Shown piece by piece: positions 44,176-53,660 of a stretch of 64,000 nt of DNA. The notes beneath the pieces are model-generated. The model made no database searches. It was not told the origin of the DNA and saw only the letters and a program-made list of their open reading frames with translations. Source of the DNA: Flexifilum sp963727545 (GTDB lineage Bacteria > Chloroflexota > Anaerolineae > Aggregatilineales > Phototrophicaceae); the NCBI GenBank assembly GCA_963727545.1, contig CAVSGS010000007.1, forward strand, positions 62,001 through 126,000, in the 5' to 3' direction. The position numbers and the translations under genes are program-made. Each line of letters starts with the position of its first letter. Within the stretch, counting starts at the first letter, position 1.

Positions 44176-45795
44176 TTATCTCTCTTGATCGGAACTGACG
44201 GTCGGTAAGGTGGTGATCGGCGCGGCAGACGCGACCTCCCCGGTGTGGCACAAGTAGGCATTGTCGGGAAGCTCGACCCCGGCGTCGATAGCGGGTGCGA
44301 GCACGGCGCAGGTGTAGATCGCCGGATTGCTCATCTGGGTGACGGTATCCTCGACCACGTTGACCAGCGGCTCGGCGAATACGCCGAGCAAAATGCAGGC
44401 GCTAATCAGCAACGCTGGAGCGAGGATGCCATCACCATGGGCGGTTCTTGCCGGTGCATCGTCCCGTTTGGGTTTGACGAAGATGTGCTGCCACGCTCGC
44501 GTGACGTAGAGTAGGGTCAGCAGCCCGCCACTGATGACCAAACCGAGGACAAGCCAGCCCTCTACGTCCGCGCCGCCACGCACCAGCGCGACTTTGCTGA
44601 TGAACCCGTTGAGCGGTGGGATGCCTGCCAGCGCCAGCCCGCCGATCAAGTACAAGATGCTGATGGCGGGCAAGCCTTTGCCTGCGCCTCTGAGTTCCTG
44701 AAAATTAGCGCTGTGTTTCACGTTGTGGCTGGCGATCACGCCGGTGATCATCAGCATCCCCGATTTGATGAAAGCGTGGTTGAAGATGTAGATCAGCGCG
44801 GCGACCTGTGCTAACCGCGACCCCCAGCCGATTGCCACGAGGATGAAGCCGACCTGTCCCAAGGTCGAATACGCCAACATGCGTTTGGCGTTCCATGTCC
44901 GCAGCGCCGCCAGCCCGCCGAAGAAGATGCCGATCACCCCCAAGACGATCAGGATGATGCGGACGAGATCCGCCTCGTAGATCAGGAACAGCGTATTGTT
45001 GCGAATGATTCCGTAGATGCCGACCTTGACCACGATCGACGACAGCATTGCTGACAGCGGCGTCGGCGCGGTCGTGTGAAAGTCCGGCTGCCAGAAGTGA
45101 AACGGAAAGACCGCGCTCTTGACCAGAAAGGCGCACATGATCATCACCAGCGCGGGCAGCGCCAGCAGCGGACGTTCTCCGGTCGACAGCCCTTGCGCGA
45201 TCTGCGCGAGGTTCAGCGTGCCGAAGGTCGTGTAGAGTGCCGTGATGCCGATCAGCAGCAGCAGCGAACCGATCCCGCTGATGAAGATGTACTTGATCGC
45301 CGCTTCCAAGCCGAGCTGGTTGTCCGAGATGGCGACCATCACGACCGAGGACGTGACCATCAATTCCATGAAGACGAAGAAGGTGAAGATGTCGCCGGTG
45401 TACAGGCTGCCGTGCAAGCCAACGCTCATAGCGAGGAAAGCGGGCATAAAGACCGGGTAGGTGATGCTTTCGTCGTGCGATTGCAGACAGTAGATCAGCC
45501 CGGCAACGATCACGAGGCTGCTCATCACGCACAGCAGCGCCGCCAGCTTGTCCGCTACCAGCACGATGCCGAAAGGCGTCATCCAGCCGCCGAGCCGGTA
45601 GACCTGCACGCCGACTGAGTCGGGCTGCAGGTTGGCGATCAACACGGCGATGCTGCTCAACGAGGCGGCGATCCCGGCGATCAGTGCGATGATGCGCTGC
45701 AAGCGGTTGTTGTGGGCGAACAGCAGCGCCAGCGCCGCGCCGAGCAGCGGCAGGATTACGGGTCCGAGAACGAGTGTGTTTTCTGCGCCAGCCAT
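44176..45795 (-). CDS. mrpD: Mrp antiporter subunit D
   Basis: This 539-residue protein has about 14 helices of the NADH-quinone/Mrp antiporter family. The conserved Glu of the ion channel lies in helix 5 (VFMELMVTSSVVMVAI). A conserved Lys lies in helix 7 (CAFLVKSAVFPFHFWQPDFHT). MrpD is one of two large subunits homologous to complex I channels. Its ATG is two bases after the mrpC stop. The short hydrophilic C-terminus ends in SSDQER. Confidence 0.94.
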   Translation of the reverse strand: MAGAENTLVLGPVILPLLGAALALLFAHNNRLQRIIALIAGIAASLSSIAVLIANLQPDSVGVQVYRLGGWMTPFGIVLVADKLAALLCVMSSLVIVAGLIYCLQSHDESITYPVFMPAFLAMSVGLHGSLYTGDIFTFFVFMELMVTSSVVMVAISDNQLGLEAAIKYIFISGIGSLLLLIGITALYTTFGTLNLAQIAQGLSTGERPLLALPALVMIMCAFLVKSAVFPFHFWQPDFHTTAPTPLSAMLSSIVVKVGIYGIIRNNTLFLIYEADLVRIILIVLGVIGIFFGGLAALRTWNAKRMLAYSTLGQVGFILVAIGWGSRLAQVAALIYIFNHAFIKSGMLMITGVIASHNVKHSANFQELRGAGKGLPAISILYLIGGLALAGIPPLNGFISKVALVRGGADVEGWLVLGLVISGGLLTLLYVTRAWQHIFVKPKRDDAPARTAHGDGILAPALLISACILLGVFAEPLVNVVEDTVTQMSNPAIYTCAVLAPAIDAGVELPDNAYLCHTGEVASAAPITTLPTVSSDQER

Positions 45796-45797
45796 CG

Positions 45798-46136
45798 TCA
45801 GCCTTTCAACTGGTCGATATCATTCGAATCGACCGAGTTGAAGCGATTGCCGGCGACTTCGATCATGCCGAGGATCAAGGCATACGACCCCAAGCTGATC
45901 ACGATGGCGGTCAGCAGCAGGGCTTGCACGACCGGATCGCTGGGCTGTCCATTCTCCAATTGATTCGTATAGGGCGGGACTTGTCCGTCGAACACGCCCG
46001 CTGCCAGCATGAACAGGTTGACCGCCGTAAACAGGGTATAGAAGCCCATCCCGGCTTTGACGAGGTCGCGGCGCAAAAGCTGGAAAACCCCCAGCCCGAA
46101 CAGGATTCCGGTTGCGACTGCGAATAGAACGTTCAT
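45798..46136 (-). CDS. mrpC: Mrp antiporter subunit C
   Basis: This 112-residue protein has three helices in the NuoK-like pattern. The ATG at 46136 overlaps the end of the fused mrpAB gene by four bases (ATGA), and a longer open frame in the same phase is ignored. VVQALLLTAIVISLGSYALIL (about residues 68-88) is the conserved NuoK-like helix with the family's ALxLTAIVI pattern. Together with subunits A and D it forms the ion-translocating part. Confidence 0.93.
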   Translation of the reverse strand: MNVLFAVATGILFGLGVFQLLRRDLVKAGMGFYTLFTAVNLFMLAAGVFDGQVPPYTNQLENGQPSDPVVQALLLTAIVISLGSYALILGMIEVAGNRFNSVDSNDIDQLKG

Positions 46137-48922
46137 AGTTTCTCGATTCCTTCCGGGCGAGTCATCGCGTTGATCATGGTGATGATGCTGCCGAACACGG
46201 TCAGGAAAATGGCGATTTCGAACACCGTCGTGGAGTTGAAATGCAAGCCGCCGGGCAGCGGAATGTCGAGGATGTTGTAGTGCTGCAGAAAGTTCTTGCC
46301 GAACAGCAGCGGCAGCAGCGCGTTGGTGGTCGCTAGCGTCAAACCAGCGCCAATTAATATCTCGACGCGCAGTTGGCGCAGTCGCGTGCGATCGTAGCCG
46401 AAAACCTGATACCACAGCGCAATGCTGATCCCGCCGATGACGCCCGCGGTAAAGCCGTCGCCGGGGGCTTCACCGCCGTAAGCCAGATGGGCGATGGCGA
46501 TGATCATGGCGACCGGCAGCAGGATTTTCGCGGCGAGCCTCGTCAGTGGCGTGGCGATTTGACTGGGCGCACGTGGGATCATCGGGGTGCCGGCGCTCCC
46601 GTTTTTGGTGGAGAGAAATAGGATTGTCAGCACGCCCATTGCTGCCATGCTGAAGACTGTAATCTCGAACAGCGTGTCCATGCCGCGAAAATCGGTGACG
46701 ACCGCGCCGACGACGTCGGTCACGCCGACTTCCGCTTCGGCATGGTCGAGATAGTAATCGGCGACGATGCTCTGGCGGGTGGGGCGGTTGGCAACTGCCG
46801 CCAGCGCGAAAGCGCCGACGCCGACGCCCACAAGCACCGAAATTAGGATGTCACGGCGCAGCGAGCGGCGTCCCCCGCTCCAGAGCGCGTCGGCGGCACG
46901 CCGTCGGCGGCGCTCGCTGATGCGGCTGAGCATGATGATCACCATCACCCCGGCGAGGGTCTCGACTAGAATCTGAACCATTGCGATGTCCGGTCCCGGC
47001 GCGAGCAGGAAGATGCCGCCGACGGCGTAACCGGCGACGCCGAGCGCCAGCGTCGCGAGTAAGTGCCCCTTGAACAAGATGCTGCCGACGACCGCGACGA
47101 TCGCCAACAGCAGCAGCGCGCTTTCCAGAATATCGGGACTGTTGAGGGCGAAGTCGATGTGCGCACTGGCGATGTACTGGCTGGCGGGCAGGACGATCAG
47201 CACGCCGACCACGCCGAGGATGATCGCCAGATAATGGCTCAACTTGCCGCTTTGCGATTTCAACACGGTGTCGCCGAGCGCGTTCAAGCGATGAATGAAG
47301 CTCATGTAGACCGCATGTCCGCTGCTCGGCGATGGGATCGGGAGCTTCAGCCACCAGCCACGTGCGAGGAAGACAACCACGCCGAGTGCGATCAAGCCCA
47401 AGCTGAGGAAGAACAGCGGGTTGAAGCCCGGAAAGAGGTGCAGCTCGAAGTGAACGCCCTCCGGCGCGGCGAGTTCGAGGAACGGCGCGAGCACCGGTTC
47501 GATCAGCAGAGCGAGCGCGACCGACACCGCCGCGATCACGCCGGGACCGATCAGCATGTGCGGCGAAAGGTGATGCTCGTGTTCCTGATCGTCGTGGTCG
47601 TGGTGCTGATCGGTTTTGGCGGGCTTGCCGAAGAACACGTCCCAGATCAGGATCGCTCCGGCGGTCACAGTGAAGATCGCCGCCAGACTGATGCCGATCA
47701 GGATCAGCGAGGTGGCTGGCTCGTGCAGTTCGGTGACGGCGTGCAGCAGGGATTCTTTGGCGGCGAAGCCGAGCAGGGGGATCACACCCGCCATCGACAG
47801 CGCGCTAACGACCGTGATCGCCAGCGCACCGGGCATTTTTCGCGCCAGCCCGCCGAGCTGGTCGATGATGCGCGTGCCCTCGCTGTGATCGATCGCCCCG
47901 GCGACCATGAACAGCGGGCTTTTGTAGAGCGCGTGCGCGATGATGCCGACCAGTGCCGCCATGTAACCCTCATAGTGGGGGAGTCCGAGCATCAGCACCA
48001 GCGCGCCGAGCCAACTGACCGTCGCGTAGGCGAGCAAGCCTTTCAGATCGCGCTGGCGTAAGGCGATTGCTGCGCCGATCAGCATGGTCAGCAACCCGAC
48101 GCCGACGAGTCCGCCTAGCCATAAATTGGTGTTGCCGAGGGTCGGGTAAAGCCGCGCCAGCAGGTAAATACCGGCTTTGACCATCGTCGCCGAGTGGAGA
48201 AAAGCGCTGGCGGGCGTCGGCGCGGTCATCCCGCCGGGCAGCCAGAAGTGAAACGGGAACTGCGCGCTCTTGGTGAAGCTGCCGAGCATGATCAGCAGCG
48301 TCACGCCCGCGTACCAAGGATGATCTTGCATCCTGAACTGAAGCACATCGGTGAACGATGCCGATCCGCTTGCCAAGCCGAGCAAGATCAACCCCACCAG
48401 CAGCGCTAATCCGCCGCCCGCCGTGACGACCAACGCTTGGGTCGCGGCGCTGCGGGCTGCCGGGTCTTTGCCGTTGAAGCCGATCAGCAGGTAGGAAAAG
48501 AAGCTGGTCAGCTCCCAACAGATGAACAACAGCAGCAGATTCCCCGCCAGCACCACGCCGAGCATACTGCCGGTGAAGGCGCTCAGTTGTGCCAAGAAGC
48601 GGTGAGCGCGATCGTCGCCTTCCATGTAGTAACCGGCGTAGAGGAAAACGCCCGCGCCGATCCCGGTGATCAGCAGCGTGAATAACGCGCTCAAGCCGTC
48701 GAGGTACAGTTCCAGCGATAGGTTAAGCGTGCTCACCCATGGGTAGTTGAGGATGATGGCGCCTTGGTCGTGGATGGTGGGCAGCAGCGTGATCACCCAC
48801 AGGAACAACCCGAGCAGTGTCCCGGCGATGAGGCGGCTGATCCACTTCGCCGAGACAGAGGTGGCGACCAGCGGAATGATGCCCGCGAGCAGAAAAGGGA
48901 TAGCGATTAGGGCTAGTTCCAT
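46133..48922 (-). CDS. mrpA: Mrp antiporter subunit A fused to subunit B
   Basis: This 929-residue protein contains an N-terminal antiporter domain homologous to NuoL. The channel Glu lies in CWELTSFFSYLLIGF, and conserved Lys helices include GSFTKSAQFPFHFWLPG. A MrpA C-terminal region is followed from about residue 785 by an MrpB-type domain (GEAPGDGFTAGVIGGISIALWY and FNSTTVFEIAIFLTVFG). A and B are separate genes in many Mrp operons, so this is an A-B fusion. A His-rich loop (DQHHDHDDQEHEHH, about residues 433-446) lies between helices. Mrp complexes exchange Na+ or other cations for protons and help alkali and salt tolerance. Confidence 0.94.
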   Translation of the reverse strand: MELALIAIPFLLAGIIPLVATSVSAKWISRLIAGTLLGLFLWVITLLPTIHDQGAIILNYPWVSTLNLSLELYLDGLSALFTLLITGIGAGVFLYAGYYMEGDDRAHRFLAQLSAFTGSMLGVVLAGNLLLLFICWELTSFFSYLLIGFNGKDPAARSAATQALVVTAGGGLALLVGLILLGLASGSASFTDVLQFRMQDHPWYAGVTLLIMLGSFTKSAQFPFHFWLPGGMTAPTPASAFLHSATMVKAGIYLLARLYPTLGNTNLWLGGLVGVGLLTMLIGAAIALRQRDLKGLLAYATVSWLGALVLMLGLPHYEGYMAALVGIIAHALYKSPLFMVAGAIDHSEGTRIIDQLGGLARKMPGALAITVVSALSMAGVIPLLGFAAKESLLHAVTELHEPATSLILIGISLAAIFTVTAGAILIWDVFFGKPAKTDQHHDHDDQEHEHHLSPHMLIGPGVIAAVSVALALLIEPVLAPFLELAAPEGVHFELHLFPGFNPLFFLSLGLIALGVVVFLARGWWLKLPIPSPSSGHAVYMSFIHRLNALGDTVLKSQSGKLSHYLAIILGVVGVLIVLPASQYIASAHIDFALNSPDILESALLLLAIVAVVGSILFKGHLLATLALGVAGYAVGGIFLLAPGPDIAMVQILVETLAGVMVIIMLSRISERRRRRAADALWSGGRRSLRRDILISVLVGVGVGAFALAAVANRPTRQSIVADYYLDHAEAEVGVTDVVGAVVTDFRGMDTLFEITVFSMAAMGVLTILFLSTKNGSAGTPMIPRAPSQIATPLTRLAAKILLPVAMIIAIAHLAYGGEAPGDGFTAGVIGGISIALWYQVFGYDRTRLRQLRVEILIGAGLTLATTNALLPLLFGKNFLQHYNILDIPLPGGLHFNSTTVFEIAIFLTVFGSIITMINAMTRPEGIEKL

Positions 48923-49603
48923 GAACCATCCTTAACGTTGGTATTGAATAGCGGGTGGGTGTGAAATTGACCAGTGGGCGCAGTAATACGACGACGCTGC
49001 GTGTCGTAAGTAGGAGGGCAGAACGTGGCGGATGATTGTCGCGTTATGAGCAAATCCATTGGCGTACAGTACGTCTGAATACGAAGTAGGCGAGTGATGC
49101 GCCGCGTCGACGGCTGATCAAAGCCAATAAGTAAACATTCTTTTTTGGTGTGGCATGGGTGATGAAAGTACAGAATTATATAGGTCTGTTGGTTTCTCGA
49201 CAACCGTTACCCGGTTTGCGCGCGCTTTCTTAGAGGATTCTTATTATTTTGGCGATTGGTTTGCCCGGCTTGTGCTCGCCCGTTGGCACCATTGCGCCGA
49301 GTTAAACCGCCTTACTGAAGAATTTAACCCACGTTTTGACGATTCTATCGAATCGGAACGATCCGCTTTTCGTAGCTCGCAGTTCGAACTTGACCGCTGT
49401 CTCACCTTTAGTGCACAATGCCAGAAGTCACTACTTAATCCCCTGTGTGGATTTTTGCGCATCATCCCGACTATCATTCCTCTCGCTGCTGATCGCCGAT
49501 AAGCCGCTTGACGGTGGACCCGCGTCAAGCCCAGATATCGCTTTTATTACAGCTGATGGCGTATTATTAAGCTGCTGCATGAGACCGTATAGGAGAATGA
49601 TCC
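48923..49603. other. Long intergenic region between Mrp operon and iron-uptake operon
   Basis: These 681 bases separate divergent operons. A 115-codon frame (49155-49502) has no recognisable domain and is probably not a gene. I searched by eye for a cobalamin riboswitch and a Fur-type box before the iron transporter and found neither. Both operon promoters should lie here. Confidence 0.4.
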
Positions 49604-50617
49604 ATGAACAAGCCCCTGTCCCTGCTGCTGATCGCTGTTTTTATTGTCCTCGCCTGCCTGCCGGTAGCGGCGCAAGAGGCGACGGAGACGCCGGGTGATA
49701 CTTTCCCCGTGACCGTTGAGCATAAGTACGGCACGACCACGATCCCCAGCGCGCCGCAGCGGGTTGTGTCCATCGGCTATACCGATCAAGATGCGCTGCT
49801 GGCGCTCGGTGTGACGCCGGTCGCGGTGCGCTACTGGTATGGCGATACGACCAACGCGATTTTCCCGTGGGCGCAGGATATGGTCGAAGGGGATGCCCCC
49901 GAAGTGCTCAATATGGATTACGGCAGTCTGAATTACGAGGCGATCCTCGCCCTCAAGCCCGATCTGATCGTTGCGGTCTATTCCGGTATTACGCAGGACG
50001 AATACGATTCCCTGTCGCAGATCGCTCCGACGATTGCCCAGTCCGGCGATTACATCGACTTCGGGATGCCATGGCAGGAAACGACCAAGCTGATCGGCGC
50101 GGCGGTTGGAAAATCAGCGGAAGCCGACGCGCTGGTGAGCGACGTCGAAGCGAAGCTGGAACAGGCGCGCACGGATAACCCCGAATTCGCCGATAAGACC
50201 GTCGCGGTTGCCTATAACTTCAGCGGAACCTACGGCTTCTACACCGCCCAAGATCCGCGCGGACGGTTCTTCACTGACCTTGGCTTTGTCATTCCGAATG
50301 AACTGGTCGAAGTTGCCGGCGAGAGCTTCTATGCCAATCTCAGCAGCGAACGGCTTGACCTGCTGAATCAAGACATGCTGGTCTTCTTGGGCACGCAGTT
50401 TGCCGAAAATGGCAGCGCCGGGATCGAGTCCGATCCGTTGATCAGCGGGCTGGATGTCGTGAAAGCGGGACACGTCCTGTTCGTCCCCGGCGATTTGGAC
50501 GACGCGCTTCAGTTCAATACCGTGCTGAGCATTCCCTATCTGGTCGATGGGATCGTCCCGCAGCTGCGAACCGCGATGGGGCTTGAGCCACTCGCTACGG
50601 CTGAGCCAGCCTCATAG
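49604..50617 (+). CDS. Iron-siderophore-type ABC transporter substrate-binding protein
   Basis: This 337-residue protein has a Sec signal peptide (about residues 1-24, cleavage near VAAQ). The FepB/FecB-like two-lobe binding domain includes TIPSAPQRVVSIGYTDQDAL (about 46-65), VAVRYWYGD and IFPWAQD. These segments are typical of siderophore binders rather than BtuF. It has a good ribosome site (AGGAG) 7 bases before ATG. Two permease genes, an ATPase gene and a sucrase/ferredoxin-like gene follow, the usual set for ferric-siderophore uptake. Confidence 0.92.
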   Translation: MNKPLSLLLIAVFIVLACLPVAAQEATETPGDTFPVTVEHKYGTTTIPSAPQRVVSIGYTDQDALLALGVTPVAVRYWYGDTTNAIFPWAQDMVEGDAPEVLNMDYGSLNYEAILALKPDLIVAVYSGITQDEYDSLSQIAPTIAQSGDYIDFGMPWQETTKLIGAAVGKSAEADALVSDVEAKLEQARTDNPEFADKTVAVAYNFSGTYGFYTAQDPRGRFFTDLGFVIPNELVEVAGESFYANLSSERLDLLNQDMLVFLGTQFAENGSAGIESDPLISGLDVVKAGHVLFVPGDLDDALQFNTVLSIPYLVDGIVPQLRTAMGLEPLATAEPAS

Positions 50618-50636
50618 TGAGGTTGGCGAGTTCGGC

Positions 50637-51674
50637 ATGACCACTCGCGTGAAACCGACGCATCAGCGGGGTCAACGTATCCTCGGCAGCCGCACCCTGC
50701 TGCTGCCGGGGCTGCTTGTCTGCCTCGGGTTGCTGATCGTCTGCCTGCTGTGGAGTATCACACTGGGCGCGGCGGACATCGCGCCGAGTACCGTCTTCGC
50801 CGCGATCTTCGCGCCGGATGGCTCCTTTCAGCATTTGATCATCCAGACCGTGCGGCTGCCGCGCGTGCTCTCCGGCGCGCTGGTCGGCGCGTCGCTGGCG
50901 GTCGCCGGGGCGATCATGCAGGGTTTGACGCGCAACCCGCTGGCGGATTCGGGCATTCTGGGTATCAACAGCGGGGCAGCGTTCGCGGTCGTGCTGGCGG
51001 TGTTCCTGCTGGGCGATCTGCCGCTTTCGGCTTACGCCTTCTTCGGCTTCATCGGCGCGGCAGTCGCGGCGGTGCTGGTCTACGCCCTCGGCTCGATGGG
51101 GCGGGGTGGCGCGACGCCGCTCCGCCTGACACTGGCGGGCGTGATTCTGACGGCGTTCATCTCCTCGTTCACGACGGCGATCTTGATTCGCGACCGCGAG
51201 ACGCTCGACCAAATCCGTTTTTGGACGGCGGGCGCGCTCGCCGGGCGCGACATGGCGCTGCTGGCGCAGACCGCGCCCTACATGATCGCCGGGTTGATCG
51301 GATCGCTGCTGATCAGCCGCCAGATCACGACGATGAGCCTCGGCGACGACGTGGCGAAAGGCTTGGGGCAGAACACGCTCTGGATCAAAGGTCTGGCGGC
51401 GCTGGTCGTGGTGCTGCTGGCGGGCGGCGCGGTCGCGCTGGCGGGTCCGATTGGTTTCGTCGGGCTGGTGATTCCGCACCTCGTTCGCTTTATCGCCGGG
51501 GTGGATTATCGCTGGATTATCCCTTACTCGGCGCTGCTCGGCGCGATCTTGGTCACGGTCGGTGACGTCGGCGCGCGGATCGTGATCCGCCCGCAAGAAC
51601 TGCCCGTCGGGGTGATCATGGCGCTGCTCGGCGCGCCGTTCTTCATTCTGCTGGCACGGCGTCAGCTGCGGTAA
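50637..51674 (+). CDS. Iron-siderophore-type ABC transporter permease (FecC-like)
   Basis: This 345-residue permease has about nine to ten helices. The FecCD family blocks LPRVLSGALVGASLAVAGAI, GLTRNPLADSGILGINSGAA and GFVGLVIPHLVRFIAG are clear. The ATG at 50637 is chosen because it lies after the binding-protein stop and gives the family N-terminus. The next permease gene begins one base after its stop (TAAAATG). The two permeases would pair to form the channel. Confidence 0.93.
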   Translation: MTTRVKPTHQRGQRILGSRTLLLPGLLVCLGLLIVCLLWSITLGAADIAPSTVFAAIFAPDGSFQHLIIQTVRLPRVLSGALVGASLAVAGAIMQGLTRNPLADSGILGINSGAAFAVVLAVFLLGDLPLSAYAFFGFIGAAVAAVLVYALGSMGRGGATPLRLTLAGVILTAFISSFTTAILIRDRETLDQIRFWTAGALAGRDMALLAQTAPYMIAGLIGSLLISRQITTMSLGDDVAKGLGQNTLWIKGLAALVVVLLAGGAVALAGPIGFVGLVIPHLVRFIAGVDYRWIIPYSALLGAILVTVGDVGARIVIRPQELPVGVIMALLGAPFFILLARRQLR

Positions 51675-51675
51675 A

Positions 51676-52755
51676 ATGATGACGACGCCCGATCATCCCA
51701 AACCGACGTGGATTACGCTGCGGCTGCGCCGTCCGCCGCTTTCGTACCGCTTCGACCGGCGCGTGCCGTTGGTCGCCACGCTGATCTTGCTGTTCGCGCT
51801 TGGCACGCTGATCGTCAGCGTCAGCTACGGCGAATACGACATCCCACCGCTGGAAGTCGTCCGCACGATCCTGAACGTCAATCAGGATAACCCGGATTAC
51901 GCCAACCTGCGGCTGGTCGTGGACAGCTTCCGGCTGCCGCGAATTGTGCTGGCGTTTCTGGTCGGCGCGGCGTTGGCGGCTTCCGGCGCGATCATGCAGG
52001 GCATCACCCGTAATCCGCTGGCTGATCCTTACCTGCTGGGCGTGAGTGGCGGCGCGGGACTGGTTGCCGTCAGCCTGATCGTCTGGTTCAAGACCATTCC
52101 GATCAGTTTGCTGCCGTTCGCGTCCTTCGCCGGAGCGTTGATCGCGGCGGGCGCGATCTACCTGTTCGCGTGGAAGAAGGGCAGCACCACACCGATCCGC
52201 CTGATCCTGATCGGAATCGCGGTGCAGTCGTTAGTCAGTGCGGTGACGACGGTCATGCTGGTCTTCGGCAACATCACCGACGTGCAGCAGGCTTACGTCT
52301 GGCTGACGGGCAGCGTCAACGGGCGCAAGTGGGATCACGTCTACGTGCTCGGCGCATGGCTGATCGTCTGCCTGCCGCTGGCGTTGATCTCCGCGCGCTC
52401 GTTGAACCTGCTCAATCTCGGCGATGACACAGCGAAAGGCTTGGGGCTGCGCGTCGAGGGTCAGCGTGGTTTGCTGCTGATCCTCAGCGTGGCGCTGGCA
52501 GCCGCGGCGGTCGCCGTTTCCGGTACGATTGGTTTCGTCGGCTTGGTCGCGCCGCACATCGCCCGCCGGTTGGTGGGACCGTCTCACGAGGGGCTGCTCC
52601 CGATCAGCGCAATACTGGGTGGCGCGTTGGTGATGCTCGCCGACTTGATCGGGCGCGCGGTGATCGCGCCGAGCGAACTGCCGGTCGGCATCGTCACCGC
52701 CATGATCGGCGCGCCGTATTTTGTGTACCTGTTGTATCGCAGCCGGAATGGCTAG
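51676..52755 (+). CDS. Iron-siderophore-type ABC transporter permease (FecD-like)
   Basis: This 359-residue permease has the same FecCD blocks as the previous gene: LPRIVLAFLVGAALAASGAI, GITRNPLADPYLLGVSGGAG and GFVGLVAPHIARRLVG. It is a paralogue and partner of that gene. The start is an ATG one base after the preceding stop. A palindromic repeat lies immediately after its stop codon and before the ATPase gene. Confidence 0.94.
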   Translation: MMTTPDHPKPTWITLRLRRPPLSYRFDRRVPLVATLILLFALGTLIVSVSYGEYDIPPLEVVRTILNVNQDNPDYANLRLVVDSFRLPRIVLAFLVGAALAASGAIMQGITRNPLADPYLLGVSGGAGLVAVSLIVWFKTIPISLLPFASFAGALIAAGAIYLFAWKKGSTTPIRLILIGIAVQSLVSAVTTVMLVFGNITDVQQAYVWLTGSVNGRKWDHVYVLGAWLIVCLPLALISARSLNLLNLGDDTAKGLGLRVEGQRGLLLILSVALAAAAVAVSGTIGFVGLVAPHIARRLVGPSHEGLLPISAILGGALVMLADLIGRAVIAPSELPVGIVTAMIGAPYFVYLLYRSRNG

Positions 52756-52764
52756 ACGATCCCC

Positions 52765-52792
52765 GTAGGGGCGTAATATATTACGCCCCTAC
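52765..52792. repeat. Perfect palindromic repeat GTAGGGGCG...CGCCCCTAC
   Basis: A perfect 28-base palindrome with arms GTAGGGGCGTAATA and TATTACGCCCCTAC. It is the same family as the copy at 8693-8719. It lies between the second permease gene and the ATPase gene of the iron importer, where it could lower or separate expression. Confidence 0.8.
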
Positions 52793-52821
52793 AATGACAT
52801 TTTTGTTGGAGAGGCTTTACC

Positions 52822-53660
52822 ATGACCGAACTCCGCGCAAATCAGCTAACCCTCGCCTATGACGGCGCGGCGATCATCGAAGGCTTGAGCCTGACTATTC
52901 CCGACGGACAGATCACGGCGCTGGTGGGACCGAACGGCTGCGGCAAATCGACGCTGCTGCGGGGGATTTCGCGCTTGCTCAAGCCGCGCGCGGGCAGTGT
53001 TCTGCTGGAAAGCCAAGACATCTGGAAGCTGCCGACCAAAGAACTGGCGAAGCGGCTCGGCATTCTGCCGCAGGGACCGGTCGCGCCGGAGGGCTTGACC
53101 GTGCATGAATTGGTCGCGCAGGGGCGCTATCCGCATCAGGGTTGGTTGCAGCAGTGGTCGAAAGAGGACGAGCGCATCACTGCCGAAGCGCTGGAGATCA
53201 CCGGAGATAGCGCCGTTTGCCGATCGTCCGGTCGATGCGCTGTCCGGTGGGCAGCGTCAGCGCGCGTGGATCGCCATGACGCTGGCGCAGGACAGCGACT
53301 TGATCCTGCTCGACGAGCCGACGACCTTTCTCGACCTTGCCTATCAGATTGAGGTGCTCGACCTGCTGCACGACCTCAACGTCGAGCGCGGCAAGACGAT
53401 GGTCATGGTGCTGCACGATCTCAATCACGCCTGTCGCTATGCCGATCATTTGGTGGCGATCAAAGGCGGGCAGATCGCCGCGCAGGGCGAGCCGGACACG
53501 GTGGTCGATGAGGCGTTGGTGCGCGACGTGTTCGGGATTGACTGTCAGTGTCGTCCCGGACCCGATCACCGGAACGCCGATGGTGATTCCGATTGGACGG
53601 ACCCACAAAAGCGCCGCTGCTAGGCAGCCGGTCGTGCTGAAGCGTGAGCGGGTTTCGTGA
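52822..53660 (+). CDS. Iron-siderophore-type ABC transporter ATPase (two frameshifts)
   Basis: Three frames form one FecE/FepC-like ATPase of about 279 residues. The first frame has Walker A GPNGCGKSTLLRGI. After an extra base near 53201-53206 the second frame has signature LSGGQRQRAWIAM, Walker B LILLDEPTTFLD and H-loop VLHDLNHACRYAD. After another extra base near 53547 the third frame restores VVPDPITGTPMVIPIGR, the usual C-terminus in this group. Removing one base at each point gives a continuous protein. Its end overlaps the GTG start of the next gene (GTGA). Sequencing error is likelier than decay because the rest of the operon is intact. Confidence 0.85.

Noticed and set aside
49155..49502. 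115-codon plus-strand frame before the iron binding protein
   Set aside because: No recognisable domain, no clear ribosome site and composition unlike the surrounding genes. It may still be real, but support is too weak.
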